From: Deltaproteobacteria bacterium
GTDB taxonomy: Bacteria; Myxococcota; Kuafuiibacteriia; Kuafuiibacteriales; Kuafuiibacteriaceae
NCBI GenBank assembly: GCA_020632995.1
Contig: JACKEN010000002.1
Location: 372,001 to 436,000, forward strand
DNA length: 64,000 nt
Direction: 5' to 3'
The notes below the pieces were generated by a model, which was given only the letters and a program-made list of their open reading frames with translations, had not been told where the DNA came from and made no database searches. Positions 25,908 through 34,460 of the stretch are shown in pieces (the first letter of the stretch is position 1; each line of letters opens with the position of its first letter). The translations under genes and the position numbers were made by a program.

Positions 25908-27599
25908 ATGCGGGGAGGTCCGGGGTGGCTCGGGGCGATGTGCGCCCACCTGGCGATCGTCGCGCCCGCGTGGGCGGATGACGGGACCGTCACCGCCACC
26001 CTGGCCGAAGCAAGCGGGCCTGCGGCGGCGACGCCGGGGGACGAGGCGCTGGAGGAGGCGGTCCGGGCGGTCCCCGCCGCCGCCCCGCCGGTGTCGCCCA
26101 TGCGCATCCGCGCCGACTCGCTCCTCGCCGACGGCGCCGACTGGCCGGCCGGAACGGTGGGGGGCCAGCTCGATCGCGACACCACCCTCGTGCCCTACGG
26201 CAAGGGCGCCCTCTTCGTCCCCGCCCTGACCAACCCCCTCGACGAGCCGCCGGTGACGGTGCTGCGGGGGGGGCAGCGGGTGGCCGAGGGCACGACCGGG
26301 GCGCGGATCATCCTCAGCCCCGGCACCTACGAGGTGCGGGTGGGCTCCGGCACGGTGGATCAGCGCCTGCGCTACCAGGCCTCGGTGGAGGAGGGCCACA
26401 CCACCATCATCCCGGTGAGCTGGGCGGGGCTCGCGGTGCACGTGGTGGACGAGGCGTACAGCTCCCTGCGCGCGTCCTACGAGCTCATCCGGGTGGACGA
26501 CCGCGAGTACATGGGCATCGGCTTCGGCACCGACGAGCAGGCGGGCGAGCCGGTGACCACCTGGGTCATGCGGCCGGGGCTCTACAAGCTGGTGCGCCTC
26601 GGCGACACCTACCGGGCCCGCCGCGACTTCGCGACGGTGCGCCTGGTCGAGGGGCACCACACCCACTTCCTGCTCGTGCTGAAGGCGGACTCGGGCGAGT
26701 TCGCGGGGGGCGGCGAGGTGCCGGAGGACGAGCTGTTCCGGGCGCGCGCGGGGTCCTTCGGGAGCCTGGTCTTCGGCGGCGACGTCACCTTCAACTCCCG
26801 CTCCGGGGTGCCGGGGCTCAACGACGGCCTCTACTTCGCGTTCCGCGGCTTCCTCGACGCGCGCGCCTCGCTCCAGATCGCGAAGCAACCCCTCTTGCTC
26901 CGGCTGCAGGTCGAGGAGGGGCAGAGCAAGGGGCCGAACCTCCCCTGGCAGAAGAGCCACGACCGCGTCGACCTCGACGCGCTCTACGTCTACCAGCTCA
27001 AGCGCGGCATCGGGCCCTACGTGCGGCTGGGGGCCGAGACCAACGTGCTCTCGGCTTCGAGGCCCTTCGACGAGCCCACCAACGTCGAGGTGGTGGACGC
27101 GGACGGCAACGTGATCCTCGCCTCGCGGAACCAGGAGAGCTTCGAGCTGTCCTCCAACTTCGGCCTCACCACGATCAAGGAGGGCGTGGGCATGAACGTC
27201 CGCGTCTTCAAGTCCCTGTTCGCCGAGACCAACGTCCGCGCGGGGGTCGGGGCCCGCCACCGCATCACCAACAACCTCTACGAGGCGCTGGACGTGGGCA
27301 CGTCCACCACCACCTTCCGGCGCATCCCCTCCAGCCACCAGGTCGGGGTGGAGCTGACGGTGCTCGCGGTGGCCCGCCTCACCCGGTGGGTGCTGGTGAA
27401 CCTCGAGCTGGACTCGCTGTTCCCCTTCGACAACATCAACAACACCGTCATCGAGCTCGAGGCCTCGGTGGCCCTGAAGCTCACCAGCTACGTCAGCGTG
27501 AACTACGTGGTCCGCTACCTGCGCGACCGGGCGATCTTCCTCGACAAGGACCGCTTCGAGCAGGACGTCCTGCTCCGGTTCTCACTGGAGATATTCTGA
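25908..27599 (+). CDS. Outer-membrane protein heading the MCE transport operon
   Basis: A 563-residue exported protein (signal peptide ending APAWA). The first 260 residues are beta-rich domains, one with a GTYEVRVGSG turn like PEGA-type modules. The last roughly 300 residues alternate polar and hydrophobic strands and end in RFSLEIF, with a terminal Phe as in BAM-assembled barrels. Its stop overlaps the start of the MlaE-type permease gene as TGATG, so the two are translationally coupled. I do not recognise a named family. An outer-membrane partner for the lipid transport system is a plausible inference. Confidence 0.72.
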   Translation: MRGGPGWLGAMCAHLAIVAPAWADDGTVTATLAEASGPAAATPGDEALEEAVRAVPAAAPPVSPMRIRADSLLADGADWPAGTVGGQLDRDTTLVPYGKGALFVPALTNPLDEPPVTVLRGGQRVAEGTTGARIILSPGTYEVRVGSGTVDQRLRYQASVEEGHTTIIPVSWAGLAVHVVDEAYSSLRASYELIRVDDREYMGIGFGTDEQAGEPVTTWVMRPGLYKLVRLGDTYRARRDFATVRLVEGHHTHFLLVLKADSGEFAGGGEVPEDELFRARAGSFGSLVFGGDVTFNSRSGVPGLNDGLYFAFRGFLDARASLQIAKQPLLLRLQVEEGQSKGPNLPWQKSHDRVDLDALYVYQLKRGIGPYVRLGAETNVLSASRPFDEPTNVEVVDADGNVILASRNQESFELSSNFGLTTIKEGVGMNVRVFKSLFAETNVRAGVGARHRITNNLYEALDVGTSTTTFRRIPSSHQVGVELTVLAVARLTRWVLVNLELDSLFPFDNINNTVIELEASVALKLTSYVSVNYVVRYLRDRAIFLDKDRFEQDVLLRFSLEIF

Positions 27600-28666
27600 T
27601 GCTGTCGCTCCAGGGGAAGCTGGTGGCGGCAGGGCTCGCCGAGGTCCGGCCGCGGCTCGCCGCGCCGCCGCCGGGCGAGGGGCCGGTGGACGTCGACCTG
27701 TCCGCGGTGGTGGAGATCGACAGCGCGGGGGTGGCGATGCTGGTGCTCGCGTCCCGGCGCTGGGCCGCCGCGGGCCGACCGCTCCGGCTCCAGGGCGCGC
27801 CCGACAAGGTGCAGCGCACCCTGGCCCTGTTCCCGAGCCTGGGCGAGGAGCTCCCGCCGGAGGCCGGCGACGCCCCGGGGGCGCTGGAGCGCCTGGGAGG
27901 CTCGGGCTTCAAGGTCTGGGAGATCCTCCTCACCTACCTCGTGCTCTGCGCGGACACCGCCTGGTTCACCGTCGGCGGTATACTCAAGCGAAAGGGCATC
28001 CGCTGGCGGGCGGTGGGCTACGAGATGAGCGAGATGGGCGCGAAGGCCCTGGGGGTGGTGGGGCTCATCGCGTTCCTGGTGGGCGGCACCATGGCGCTGC
28101 AGAGCGCGGTGCAGCTGCGGCAGTTCGGCGCCAACATCTTCGTGGTGGACCTCATCGGCATCTCGATGACCCGGGAGCTGGGCCCGCTCATGGCGGCCAT
28201 CGTGGTGGCGGGCCGGAGCGGGTCGAGCGTGGCGGCCGAGATCGGCACCATGGTGATCACCGAGGAGATCGACGCCCTGAAGACCATGGGGCTGCACCCC
28301 ACCCGGTTCCTCATCGTCCCCAAGTTCCTCGCCATCTCGATCACACAACCGCTCTTGACCGCGCTGGCCGATCTGTTCGGCATCGTGGGCGGGTTCCTGG
28401 TGGCGATCCTGTACCTCGAGGTGGGGCCCACCACCTTCATCGACCGGCTCCAGGAGTCCCTCTACGTGAAGGACCTCCTCACCGGGCTCATCAAGAGCGT
28501 GATCTTCGCCCAGCTCATCGTCACCGTCGGCGCGCTGTGCGGCCTCCGTACCAAGGGCGGCGCCGACGCGGTGGGGCGCAGCACCACCATCGCGGTGGTG
28601 GCGGGCATCTTCAGCGTCATCGTGGCCGACGCGGTGGCCAGCATGATCTTCTACTTCGGAGAGTGA
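27599..28666 (+). CDS. MlaE-type permease with N-terminal STAS domain
   Basis: A 355-residue fusion. Residues 1-95 form a STAS domain (VDLSAVVEIDSAGVAMLV), the fold of MlaB, and the rest is an MlaE-type ABC permease with five or six membrane segments. Its signatures are FLVGGTMALQSAVQLRQFG, SMTRELGPLMAAIVVAGR and EIDALKTMGLHPTRFLI. In E. coli MlaB and MlaE are separate proteins; the fused form occurs in some other bacteria. With the next two genes it forms the inner-membrane core of an MCE phospholipid transporter. Confidence 0.93.
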   Translation: MLSLQGKLVAAGLAEVRPRLAAPPPGEGPVDVDLSAVVEIDSAGVAMLVLASRRWAAAGRPLRLQGAPDKVQRTLALFPSLGEELPPEAGDAPGALERLGGSGFKVWEILLTYLVLCADTAWFTVGGILKRKGIRWRAVGYEMSEMGAKALGVVGLIAFLVGGTMALQSAVQLRQFGANIFVVDLIGISMTRELGPLMAAIVVAGRSGSSVAAEIGTMVITEEIDALKTMGLHPTRFLIVPKFLAISITQPLLTALADLFGIVGGFLVAILYLEVGPTTFIDRLQESLYVKDLLTGLIKSVIFAQLIVTVGALCGLRTKGGADAVGRSTTIAVVAGIFSVIVADAVASMIFYFGE

Positions 28667-28667
28667 C

Positions 28668-29468
28668 GTGAGCGAGGCGTACACCATCGAAGTCGACGGC
28701 CTGGTGGCCAAGTACGGGGAGCGCACGATCCTGCACGGGGTCGATCTCAAGGTGCGCCCGGGCGAGGTGCGGGTGATCCTGGGCGGCTCCGGCTCGGGCA
28801 AGAGCACCCTGTTGAAGCACATCATCGGGCTGATGCGGCCGGCCGGAGGGCAGGTTCGCTTGCTCGGGGTGGATCTCGCCCAGGCGGACGAGCCCGAGAA
28901 GAACGCGGTGCTCGGGCACATCGGGATGCTCTTCCAGGGCGGGGCGCTGTTGAACTCCATGACCCTGCTCGAGAACGTGGAGCTGCCCCTGGTGGAGCGC
29001 ACCGAGCTGCCGAAGGACGTCATCCGGGAGATGGCCCGGATGAAGCTCGCGATGCTCGGGCTCGAGCACGCCACCCACCTGTTCCCGCCCGAGCTGTCGG
29101 GCGGCATGAAGAAGCGGGCCGCCCTGGCCCGCGCGATGGCCCTGGATCCGGCGGTGCTCTTCTGTGACGAGCCCTCCGCCGGGCTCGATCCCATCACCGC
29201 CGCCGCGCTCGACGAGACCCTGCTGGGCCTTCGGGACCAGTTCGGGATGAGCGTGGTGGTGGTGACCCACGAGCTGGCGAGCGTCGAGACGATCTCGGAC
29301 CGCGTGCTGATGCTCTACAAGGGGGAGGTGCTGGCCGACGGGCCGCTCCCCGACGTGAAGCGCACCGACCACCCCATGGTGCGGGCGTTCTTCGAGCGGC
29401 ATGACGAGGCGGAGGTGACGGGACACACCTCCGTGTGGCAGGCCATGGGGGAGGGGAGGCCGGCGTGA
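28668..29468 (+). CDS. MlaF-type ABC transporter ATPase
   Basis: A 266-residue ATPase with Walker A GGSGSGKST (39-47), the signature LSGGMKKR, Walker B VLFCDEPSAGLDP and an H-loop in VVVTHEL. The LSGGMKKR variant is typical of MlaF-type proteins that energise MCE lipid transport. The GTG start lies just after the permease stop; the next gene begins with a GTGA overlap. It should power movement of phospholipid between the membranes. Confidence 0.94.
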   Translation: MSEAYTIEVDGLVAKYGERTILHGVDLKVRPGEVRVILGGSGSGKSTLLKHIIGLMRPAGGQVRLLGVDLAQADEPEKNAVLGHIGMLFQGGALLNSMTLLENVELPLVERTELPKDVIREMARMKLAMLGLEHATHLFPPELSGGMKKRAALARAMALDPAVLFCDEPSAGLDPITAAALDETLLGLRDQFGMSVVVVTHELASVETISDRVLMLYKGEVLADGPLPDVKRTDHPMVRAFFERHDEAEVTGHTSVWQAMGEGRPA

Positions 29469-30499
29469 TCCTGACGAGAGCCGAGAAGGTGCGCCTGGGC
29501 GCGTTCCTGATGGTGGGCGCATCGGTGCTGTTCGGCAGCATCCTGGTGCTGGCCGGCCTCAAGCTGTGGGAGCGGCGCGACGTGTACTACGTCTCGTTCC
29601 ACGAGAGCGTCACCGGGCTGGAGGCGAGCGCCGCCGTCCGCTACCAGGGGCTGCGGGTGGGCCGGGTGGAGGCCCTCGGCGTGGACCCCGAGGACCCGAC
29701 CGCGATCCGCGCCACCCTCTCGCTCGAGTCGGGCACCGTGCTCTTCGAGGGCACCAAGGCGGTGCTCGACATGAGCGGGCTCACCGGCCTCAAGACGGTG
29801 AACCTCAGCCCGGGCAACCCGCAGCAACCCAGGTTGCAGGAGGGGGCCACCATCCCCGAGACCCCCTCCCTGGTCGGGCGCATCGGTGATCGGGCCGAGC
29901 TGATCTCCGAGCGCATCGAGCGGGTCACCGCCAACCTGATGATGTGGACGGGCCCCGAGAACCGGCAGCGGGTGGAGCGCTTCGTGGACACCACCGAGAA
30001 GCTCCTCTCCGACGTGGACGTGCTGGTGGTGGAGGCCAAGGACCCCCTGGTGGCCGCGCTCGAGGAGGTCACGCGCTCGGGGGCCGCGCTCCGGGAGACC
30101 TCGGGCGAGGTCACCCTGGCCCTGCGCGACGTGCGGGGCGAGCTCCGGGAGACGCTGGTGGCGGCCCGCTCCTCGCTGCAGGAGGTCCAGCGCATCCTGA
30201 AGGCGGTGGACAGCCAGGCGGTGGCCAACACCATCAAGAGCGCCGACTCGGCGCTGGCCGCCCTCGACGCCCGGCTCAACGACGCGGAGCTGCAGCAGAC
30301 CCTCGACGATCTGCAGGTCGCGTTGACCAACGTGACCAAGCTGGTCCAGAACCTCGATCTCACGGTGCGCGCGAGCCGCGAGGACCTCGTCCTGAGCCTG
30401 AAGTACGTGCGGCAGGCCTCCGAGGACCTGCGCGAGTTCAGCCGCATCATCGCGCAGGACCCGTCGGTGCTCCTGCGCGGCACGGAGGTGCGCGAGTGA
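29465..30499 (+). CDS. MlaD/MCE-domain substrate-binding protein
   Basis: A 344-residue protein with an N-terminal membrane anchor (about residues 12-34) and an MCE domain (VYYVSFHESVTGLEASAAVRY, RYQGLRVGRVEAL, GTKAVLDMSGLTGLKTVNL). The C-terminal roughly 200 residues are helical and coiled-coil-like, longer than in MlaD itself and more like Mce or PqiB-type proteins that form tunnels or bridges across the periplasm. It is the lipid-binding component of the transporter. The GTG start overlaps the stop of the ATPase gene. Confidence 0.92.
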   Translation: MILTRAEKVRLGAFLMVGASVLFGSILVLAGLKLWERRDVYYVSFHESVTGLEASAAVRYQGLRVGRVEALGVDPEDPTAIRATLSLESGTVLFEGTKAVLDMSGLTGLKTVNLSPGNPQQPRLQEGATIPETPSLVGRIGDRAELISERIERVTANLMMWTGPENRQRVERFVDTTEKLLSDVDVLVVEAKDPLVAALEEVTRSGAALRETSGEVTLALRDVRGELRETLVAARSSLQEVQRILKAVDSQAVANTIKSADSALAALDARLNDAELQQTLDDLQVALTNVTKLVQNLDLTVRASREDLVLSLKYVRQASEDLREFSRIIAQDPSVLLRGTEVRE

Positions 30500-31221
30500 G
30501 GCGCCTGTTCATCGCCCTGGCCCTCGTGGGGGCCGCCGGGTGCCTGTCCGCCCGCACCACCCCGCGGAGCTACTACGTGCTCCACGGCGAGACCCGGGAG
30601 CCGGTGGCGGACGAGGCGCTGCTGAAGGGCCTGGTGCGGGTCCGCACCCTCGACACCGACGCGGTGTACGAGAAGTTCCAGATCGTGGTGCGGCAGAGCC
30701 CGTACCAGCTGCGCTACAGCGAGACCAACGTCTGGGCGGTGAAGCCGGACGAGCTGATGGCCGACCTCGTGGCCCAGGCCATGGACACCTCGCGGGTCTT
30801 CTCCGCGGTGACCCGGGAGCTGGCCGACAACCGGCCCGACTTCACCCTGTCGGGGAAGCTGCACGCGATCGAGGTCTACGACAGCGAGGACGTGTGGTTC
30901 GCCCACCTCCGGGTCAGCATGTACCTGACGCGCTTCCGGGACGGCGAGCGCATCTGGGCCATGGACTTCGACGAGCGCAAGCGGATCGTCACCGGCGACT
31001 TCGGGCACGCGGCGCGGGCGATCTCAGAGCTGTTGCAGACCATGTTGACGCAGGCGATCGGCGAGCTGGCCGGCCTGAAGGAGGCGGTGGGCGCCCCGGT
31101 GGAGGTGCTCCCGGAGCCGGCTGGTCCCGGCGAGGGCGACGAGCCGGTGGACGAGGACGCCCCGGTGATCATCCCGGACGCCACCCTGCGCAAGAAGAAG
31201 CCCGGGGGCGGCGACCCGTGA
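30496..31221 (+). CDS. ABC-type transport auxiliary lipoprotein (PqiC/YmbA-like)
   Basis: A 241-residue lipoprotein (lipobox AAGC, Cys16). SYYVLHG at the N-terminus, VRVRTLDTD and the region around YSETNVWAVKP match the ABC-type transport auxiliary lipoprotein family that includes PqiC, an outer-membrane component of MCE systems. A charged, acidic C-terminal tail follows residue 200. The GTG start overlaps the preceding stop (GTGA). It probably docks the MCE protein to the outer membrane. Confidence 0.82.
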   Translation: MRRLFIALALVGAAGCLSARTTPRSYYVLHGETREPVADEALLKGLVRVRTLDTDAVYEKFQIVVRQSPYQLRYSETNVWAVKPDELMADLVAQAMDTSRVFSAVTRELADNRPDFTLSGKLHAIEVYDSEDVWFAHLRVSMYLTRFRDGERIWAMDFDERKRIVTGDFGHAARAISELLQTMLTQAIGELAGLKEAVGAPVEVLPEPAGPGEGDEPVDEDAPVIIPDATLRKKKPGGGDP

Positions 31222-32141
31222 GGCGGGCCGCCCTCGCCCTCGCGCTCCTCGGCCTCCTCGGCTGCCACCACGGCAAGGCGGGCTACGCCTCGTTCCAGGA
31301 CGTGCCCTACGACTACCCCGCGGGTCGCCTGGTCTGGTGCCCGCAGGCAGGCCTGCACGTCTACGTCGCCGAGCTCGGGCCGCGGGCGAGCGAGAAGCCG
31401 CCGCTGGTGCTCCTGCACCCGTGGGGTCTGTCGATGACGGTGTGGTCCGACATCGCCCCGCAGCTGGCCAGGGACCGGCGGGTGGTGCTGGTGGACCTCC
31501 CCGGGCACGGCAAGTCGGACAAGCTCCACACCCGCTACCCGATGAGCCGCATGGCCACCGCGGTGCTCGAGGCGATGGACGCGGTGGGGGTGGACCGCGC
31601 GGTGATCGGCGGGAACTCCCTCGGCGGCGCAACCTCGCTTGCGGTGGCGGAGCGCGCGCCGAACCGGGTGGCGGCGCTGATGCTCCTGGCCGCCCCGGGC
31701 GGGGGTCTGCTCCCCGAGCCAGCGCGGCATGCGGCGCGCACGATGGCCAACGAGCGGTGGCTCGAGTCGCTGTCCGACGAGGGCTGGTTCGTGGGGGTGG
31801 TGGCGGTCGAGCGCTCGCTGTCGCCCACCGCGGCCCGGATCCGGGACGACCTGGTGGCCCTGCGGCGCAGCCGCGAGTGGTCGGCGTGGTGTCGCGCCAC
31901 CATCACCATCCTGCGCTCGGTGGCCGAGTACCAGCCGGCCCTGGAGCGCATCACCGCGCCTGCGTTGGTGGTGCACGGCACTGGTGATCTGCTGATCACC
32001 GAGGGCCTGAACTCCGCCCTGGCCGGGCGCCTCCCGCACGGCCGGCTCGCGGTGCTGGAGGGCTGCGGGCACCTGATGGAGGTCGAGTGCCCCGAGCCGC
32101 TGATGGCCGAGGTGGTGCCGTTCCTGGCCGAGGTCCGGTAG
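31218..32141 (+). CDS. Alpha/beta-hydrolase lipoprotein
   Basis: A 307-residue lipoprotein (lipobox LLGC, Cys16) with an alpha/beta-hydrolase fold: oxyanion-hole segment LLHPWG, DLPGHGKSD, the nucleophile elbow GGNSLGG (Ser134), an aspartate in VVHGTGDLL and the catalytic histidine in EGCGHLMEVE. The set is complete, so it should be an active esterase or lipase. It is the last gene of the MCE operon, coupled by GTGA, suggesting that its substrate is a membrane lipid carried by the system. That is inferred from position. Confidence 0.88.
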   Translation: MRRAALALALLGLLGCHHGKAGYASFQDVPYDYPAGRLVWCPQAGLHVYVAELGPRASEKPPLVLLHPWGLSMTVWSDIAPQLARDRRVVLVDLPGHGKSDKLHTRYPMSRMATAVLEAMDAVGVDRAVIGGNSLGGATSLAVAERAPNRVAALMLLAAPGGGLLPEPARHAARTMANERWLESLSDEGWFVGVVAVERSLSPTAARIRDDLVALRRSREWSAWCRATITILRSVAEYQPALERITAPALVVHGTGDLLITEGLNSALAGRLPHGRLAVLEGCGHLMEVECPEPLMAEVVPFLAEVR

Positions 32142-32213
32142 GGCGTCCCGGCGGTGCCCACAGGGTGATAACCCGCTGTTTTCACGCTGGAACTCCCCAT
32201 CGGGCGCCGAGGA

Positions 32214-32227
32214 GCGTAGATTTACGC
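32214..32227. other. Small inverted repeat upstream of repeat-protein gene
   Basis: GCGTA-GATT-TACGC is a perfect five-pair inverted repeat in the 156-base gap between the MCE operon and the pentapeptide-repeat gene. It could be an operator or a hairpin in the leader; there is no T-run. GGAGG at 32281-32285 precedes the downstream ATG. Confidence 0.25.
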
Positions 32228-32297
32228 CCCGGGGTGAAGGAAACGGCCGGCTCGGGCCACTTACCCCAGACAGGGCTCCTGGAGGCTCCGCTCGCTC

Positions 32298-34421
32298 ATG
32301 ACCACTCCCCACGCCCCGACCCGCAACCTGCCCACCGGCGCCCGCGCGCTCCCTGCGCTCATCCTCTGCTGGGGCCTGGCGGTCCCGCTGGCCGGCTGTG
32401 GCCGCGACGGCGTCAACCTTGGCGACGGCGGCGCCTCGGAGGACTCGGGGCTGCTGGGCGACGCCGACCCCAACTTCGACTCGGGGCTGATCGACAGCGG
32501 CTTCGACGGCGGCTTCCCGCCCATCGACGCGGGCCCGGACGGCGGCGTGCCCGACGTCGGCATCCCGGATACCGGCATCCGCGACACCGGGTTCCCGGAC
32601 ACCGGGTTCCCGGACACCGGCATTCCAGACACCGGGTTCCCGGACACCGGGTTCCCGGACACCGGCATTCCTGACACCGGCATCCGCGACACCGGGTTCC
32701 CGGACACCGGCATTCCGGACACGGGCCTCCCCGACACCGGGTTCCCGGATGGCAGCCTCCCGGACACCGGCGTTCCGGACACCGGCGTTCCGGACTCCGG
32801 CTTCCCGGACGGCAGTCTCCCCGACACCGGCGTTCCGGACACCGGCTTCCCGGACTCCGGCTTCCCGGACGGTGGCTTCCCGGACGGCGGCATCCCCGAC
32901 AGCGGCGTGGCGTGCCCGGCCGGCTGTGGGTTCCTGGACGACGACTGCAACGTGGGCGTCTGCGCCCCCGACGGCATCACCTGCGTGCGCGCCCCGCGCC
33001 CCTCCGGCACGCTGTGCGAGGACGGCAACCCCTGCACCCTCGGTGACCGCTGCCGGCTCGGCACCTGCCTCAGCGGCCCGCCGCTGGACTGCTCCGGCAC
33101 CGGCGATCAGTGCAACGCGGGCGTCTGCGATCCGACCACCGGTACGTGCAGCACCGCGCAGGTCCCCGACGGCACCCCGTGCGAGGACAACCTGCCTTGC
33201 ACCGACTCGATCTGTGTCGGCGGCGCGTGCGTGAGCCTGCCGCAACCCCCGCCGATGGGCGACACCTGCGCGGATCCCATCCCGGTGGCGATCACCCCTG
33301 GCAGCCAGGTGCAGTCGGGCGACACGACGTGCGCTCAGAACGACCTGTCGGGCCAGTGCGGCGGCGGCGGCGCGCCGGACATCATCTTCGACGCCACGGC
33401 GGGCGAGACCCGGCGATTGCGCATCGAGACGATCGGGCCCGGCACCATCTACGACACCGTGCTGTACGTGAACGACGCGCAGTGCGCGATGCCGACCGCC
33501 CAGGTGTGCGACGACGACAGCGGACAGGTCTTCTTCTCGCTCATCGACCAGGTGTTCACGCCGGGCGCGCGCTTCGTGGTGGTGGACGGCTTCGGCGCCT
33601 CCCGCGGGCCCTTCGATCTGCTGATCGAGACCGACCCCCACGACACCTGCGCCAACCCGTCGGTCCTCCCCATCCCGCCCGTCGGGAGCTCCATCGAGGT
33701 CATCGGCAACACCAGCGGCAACGCCAACGACTTCCAGGCCTCGTGCGCGGGCAGCGCGAACTCCCCGGACCAGGTGTGGACCTTCACCGTGAACCAGCCC
33801 ACCGTGCTGCGCTTCGAGACGTTGGTGCCCAACTTCGGGAACCGCTACGACACCGCGCTGCACATCCGCACCGCGTGCGTGCCGGGCAACGTCGGCGTCA
33901 TCGCGTGTGACGACGACTCCGGTGAGTTCACCCTCTCGAGGATCGAGCGGACCTTCGACCCCGGCACCTACTTCCTGATGGTCGACGGCTTCAGCAACAA
34001 CTCGCAGGGCGAGTATCGGCTGCAGGTCACCCAGCCGACGCCGACGACCCCGGTGATCTTCCCCGCCACCGGCGACGCGCGGCAGCCGCTGGTCGGGCCC
34101 TTCACCACCGCGGGCGAGTTCGTGGAGGGCATCCGGGATCTCATGCTCAACTCGGTGAGCCGGATGGACGTGAACGTGCAGGTCCTCAACAGCCTCATGT
34201 GCAGCGCGGCCAGCTTCCGGGTGCGCGTGAACAACACCGAGGTGGGGACCTTCCTCGTCCAGCCCGGCGACACCACGGTGAGCCAGAGCTTCACCTTCCC
34301 ACCCATCACCTCGACCACCGGGCGCTACAACATCCGCTACGAGCTGCGCTTCAGCGTGCAGCCGTCCTGCGGCTTCGTAGAGCTCCCGGACGACATCTCC
34401 ACCGTGTCGGTGGGGCCCTGA
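32298..34421 (+). CDS. Surface lipoprotein with PDTG pentapeptide repeats and PPC-like domains
   Basis: A 707-residue protein with a long signal peptide ending in the lipobox LAGC (Cys34). Residues 80-204 are 25 tandem pentapeptides of the form (P/R)-D-(T/S/G)-G-(F/I/V/L), probably a rigid extended stalk. Residues 205-320 are Cys-rich, with CxxG-type spacing like the small disulfide modules of myxobacterial surface proteins. Residues 320-600 hold two beta-sandwich domains resembling bacterial pre-peptidase C-terminal (PPC) domains, each with a DDDSG motif that may bind calcium. The last 110 residues form another beta domain. It is probably displayed on the cell surface. The ligand is unknown. 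Confidence 0.82.
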   Translation: MTTPHAPTRNLPTGARALPALILCWGLAVPLAGCGRDGVNLGDGGASEDSGLLGDADPNFDSGLIDSGFDGGFPPIDAGPDGGVPDVGIPDTGIRDTGFPDTGFPDTGIPDTGFPDTGFPDTGIPDTGIRDTGFPDTGIPDTGLPDTGFPDGSLPDTGVPDTGVPDSGFPDGSLPDTGVPDTGFPDSGFPDGGFPDGGIPDSGVACPAGCGFLDDDCNVGVCAPDGITCVRAPRPSGTLCEDGNPCTLGDRCRLGTCLSGPPLDCSGTGDQCNAGVCDPTTGTCSTAQVPDGTPCEDNLPCTDSICVGGACVSLPQPPPMGDTCADPIPVAITPGSQVQSGDTTCAQNDLSGQCGGGGAPDIIFDATAGETRRLRIETIGPGTIYDTVLYVNDAQCAMPTAQVCDDDSGQVFFSLIDQVFTPGARFVVVDGFGASRGPFDLLIETDPHDTCANPSVLPIPPVGSSIEVIGNTSGNANDFQASCAGSANSPDQVWTFTVNQPTVLRFETLVPNFGNRYDTALHIRTACVPGNVGVIACDDDSGEFTLSRIERTFDPGTYFLMVDGFSNNSQGEYRLQVTQPTPTTPVIFPATGDARQPLVGPFTTAGEFVEGIRDLMLNSVSRMDVNVQVLNSLMCSAASFRVRVNNTEVGTFLVQPGDTTVSQSFTFPPITSTTGRYNIRYELRFSVQPSCGFVELPDDISTVSVGP
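32535..32909 (+). repeat. 25 tandem 15-base repeats coding PDTGx
   Basis: Twenty-five in-frame units of 15 bases encode (P/R)D(T/S/G/V)(G/S)(F/I/V/L). Within 32580-32700 the DNA itself is nearly identical over a 45-base higher-order unit of three pentapeptides, pointing to recent expansion by slippage or recombination. The later units are more diverged. Copy number is likely to vary between strains. Confidence 0.92.
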
Positions 34422-34460
34422 CCGATGGACCGGGCGCGCCTTTGGCAGTAGCCAGGGGCC

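Noticed and set aside
32261..33100. A minus-strand frame rich in repeated SGxPV units
   Set aside because: It is the reverse-complement reading of the PDTG repeat array. Any in-frame 15-base repeat gives a repeated peptide on the other strand; it has no start or context support.
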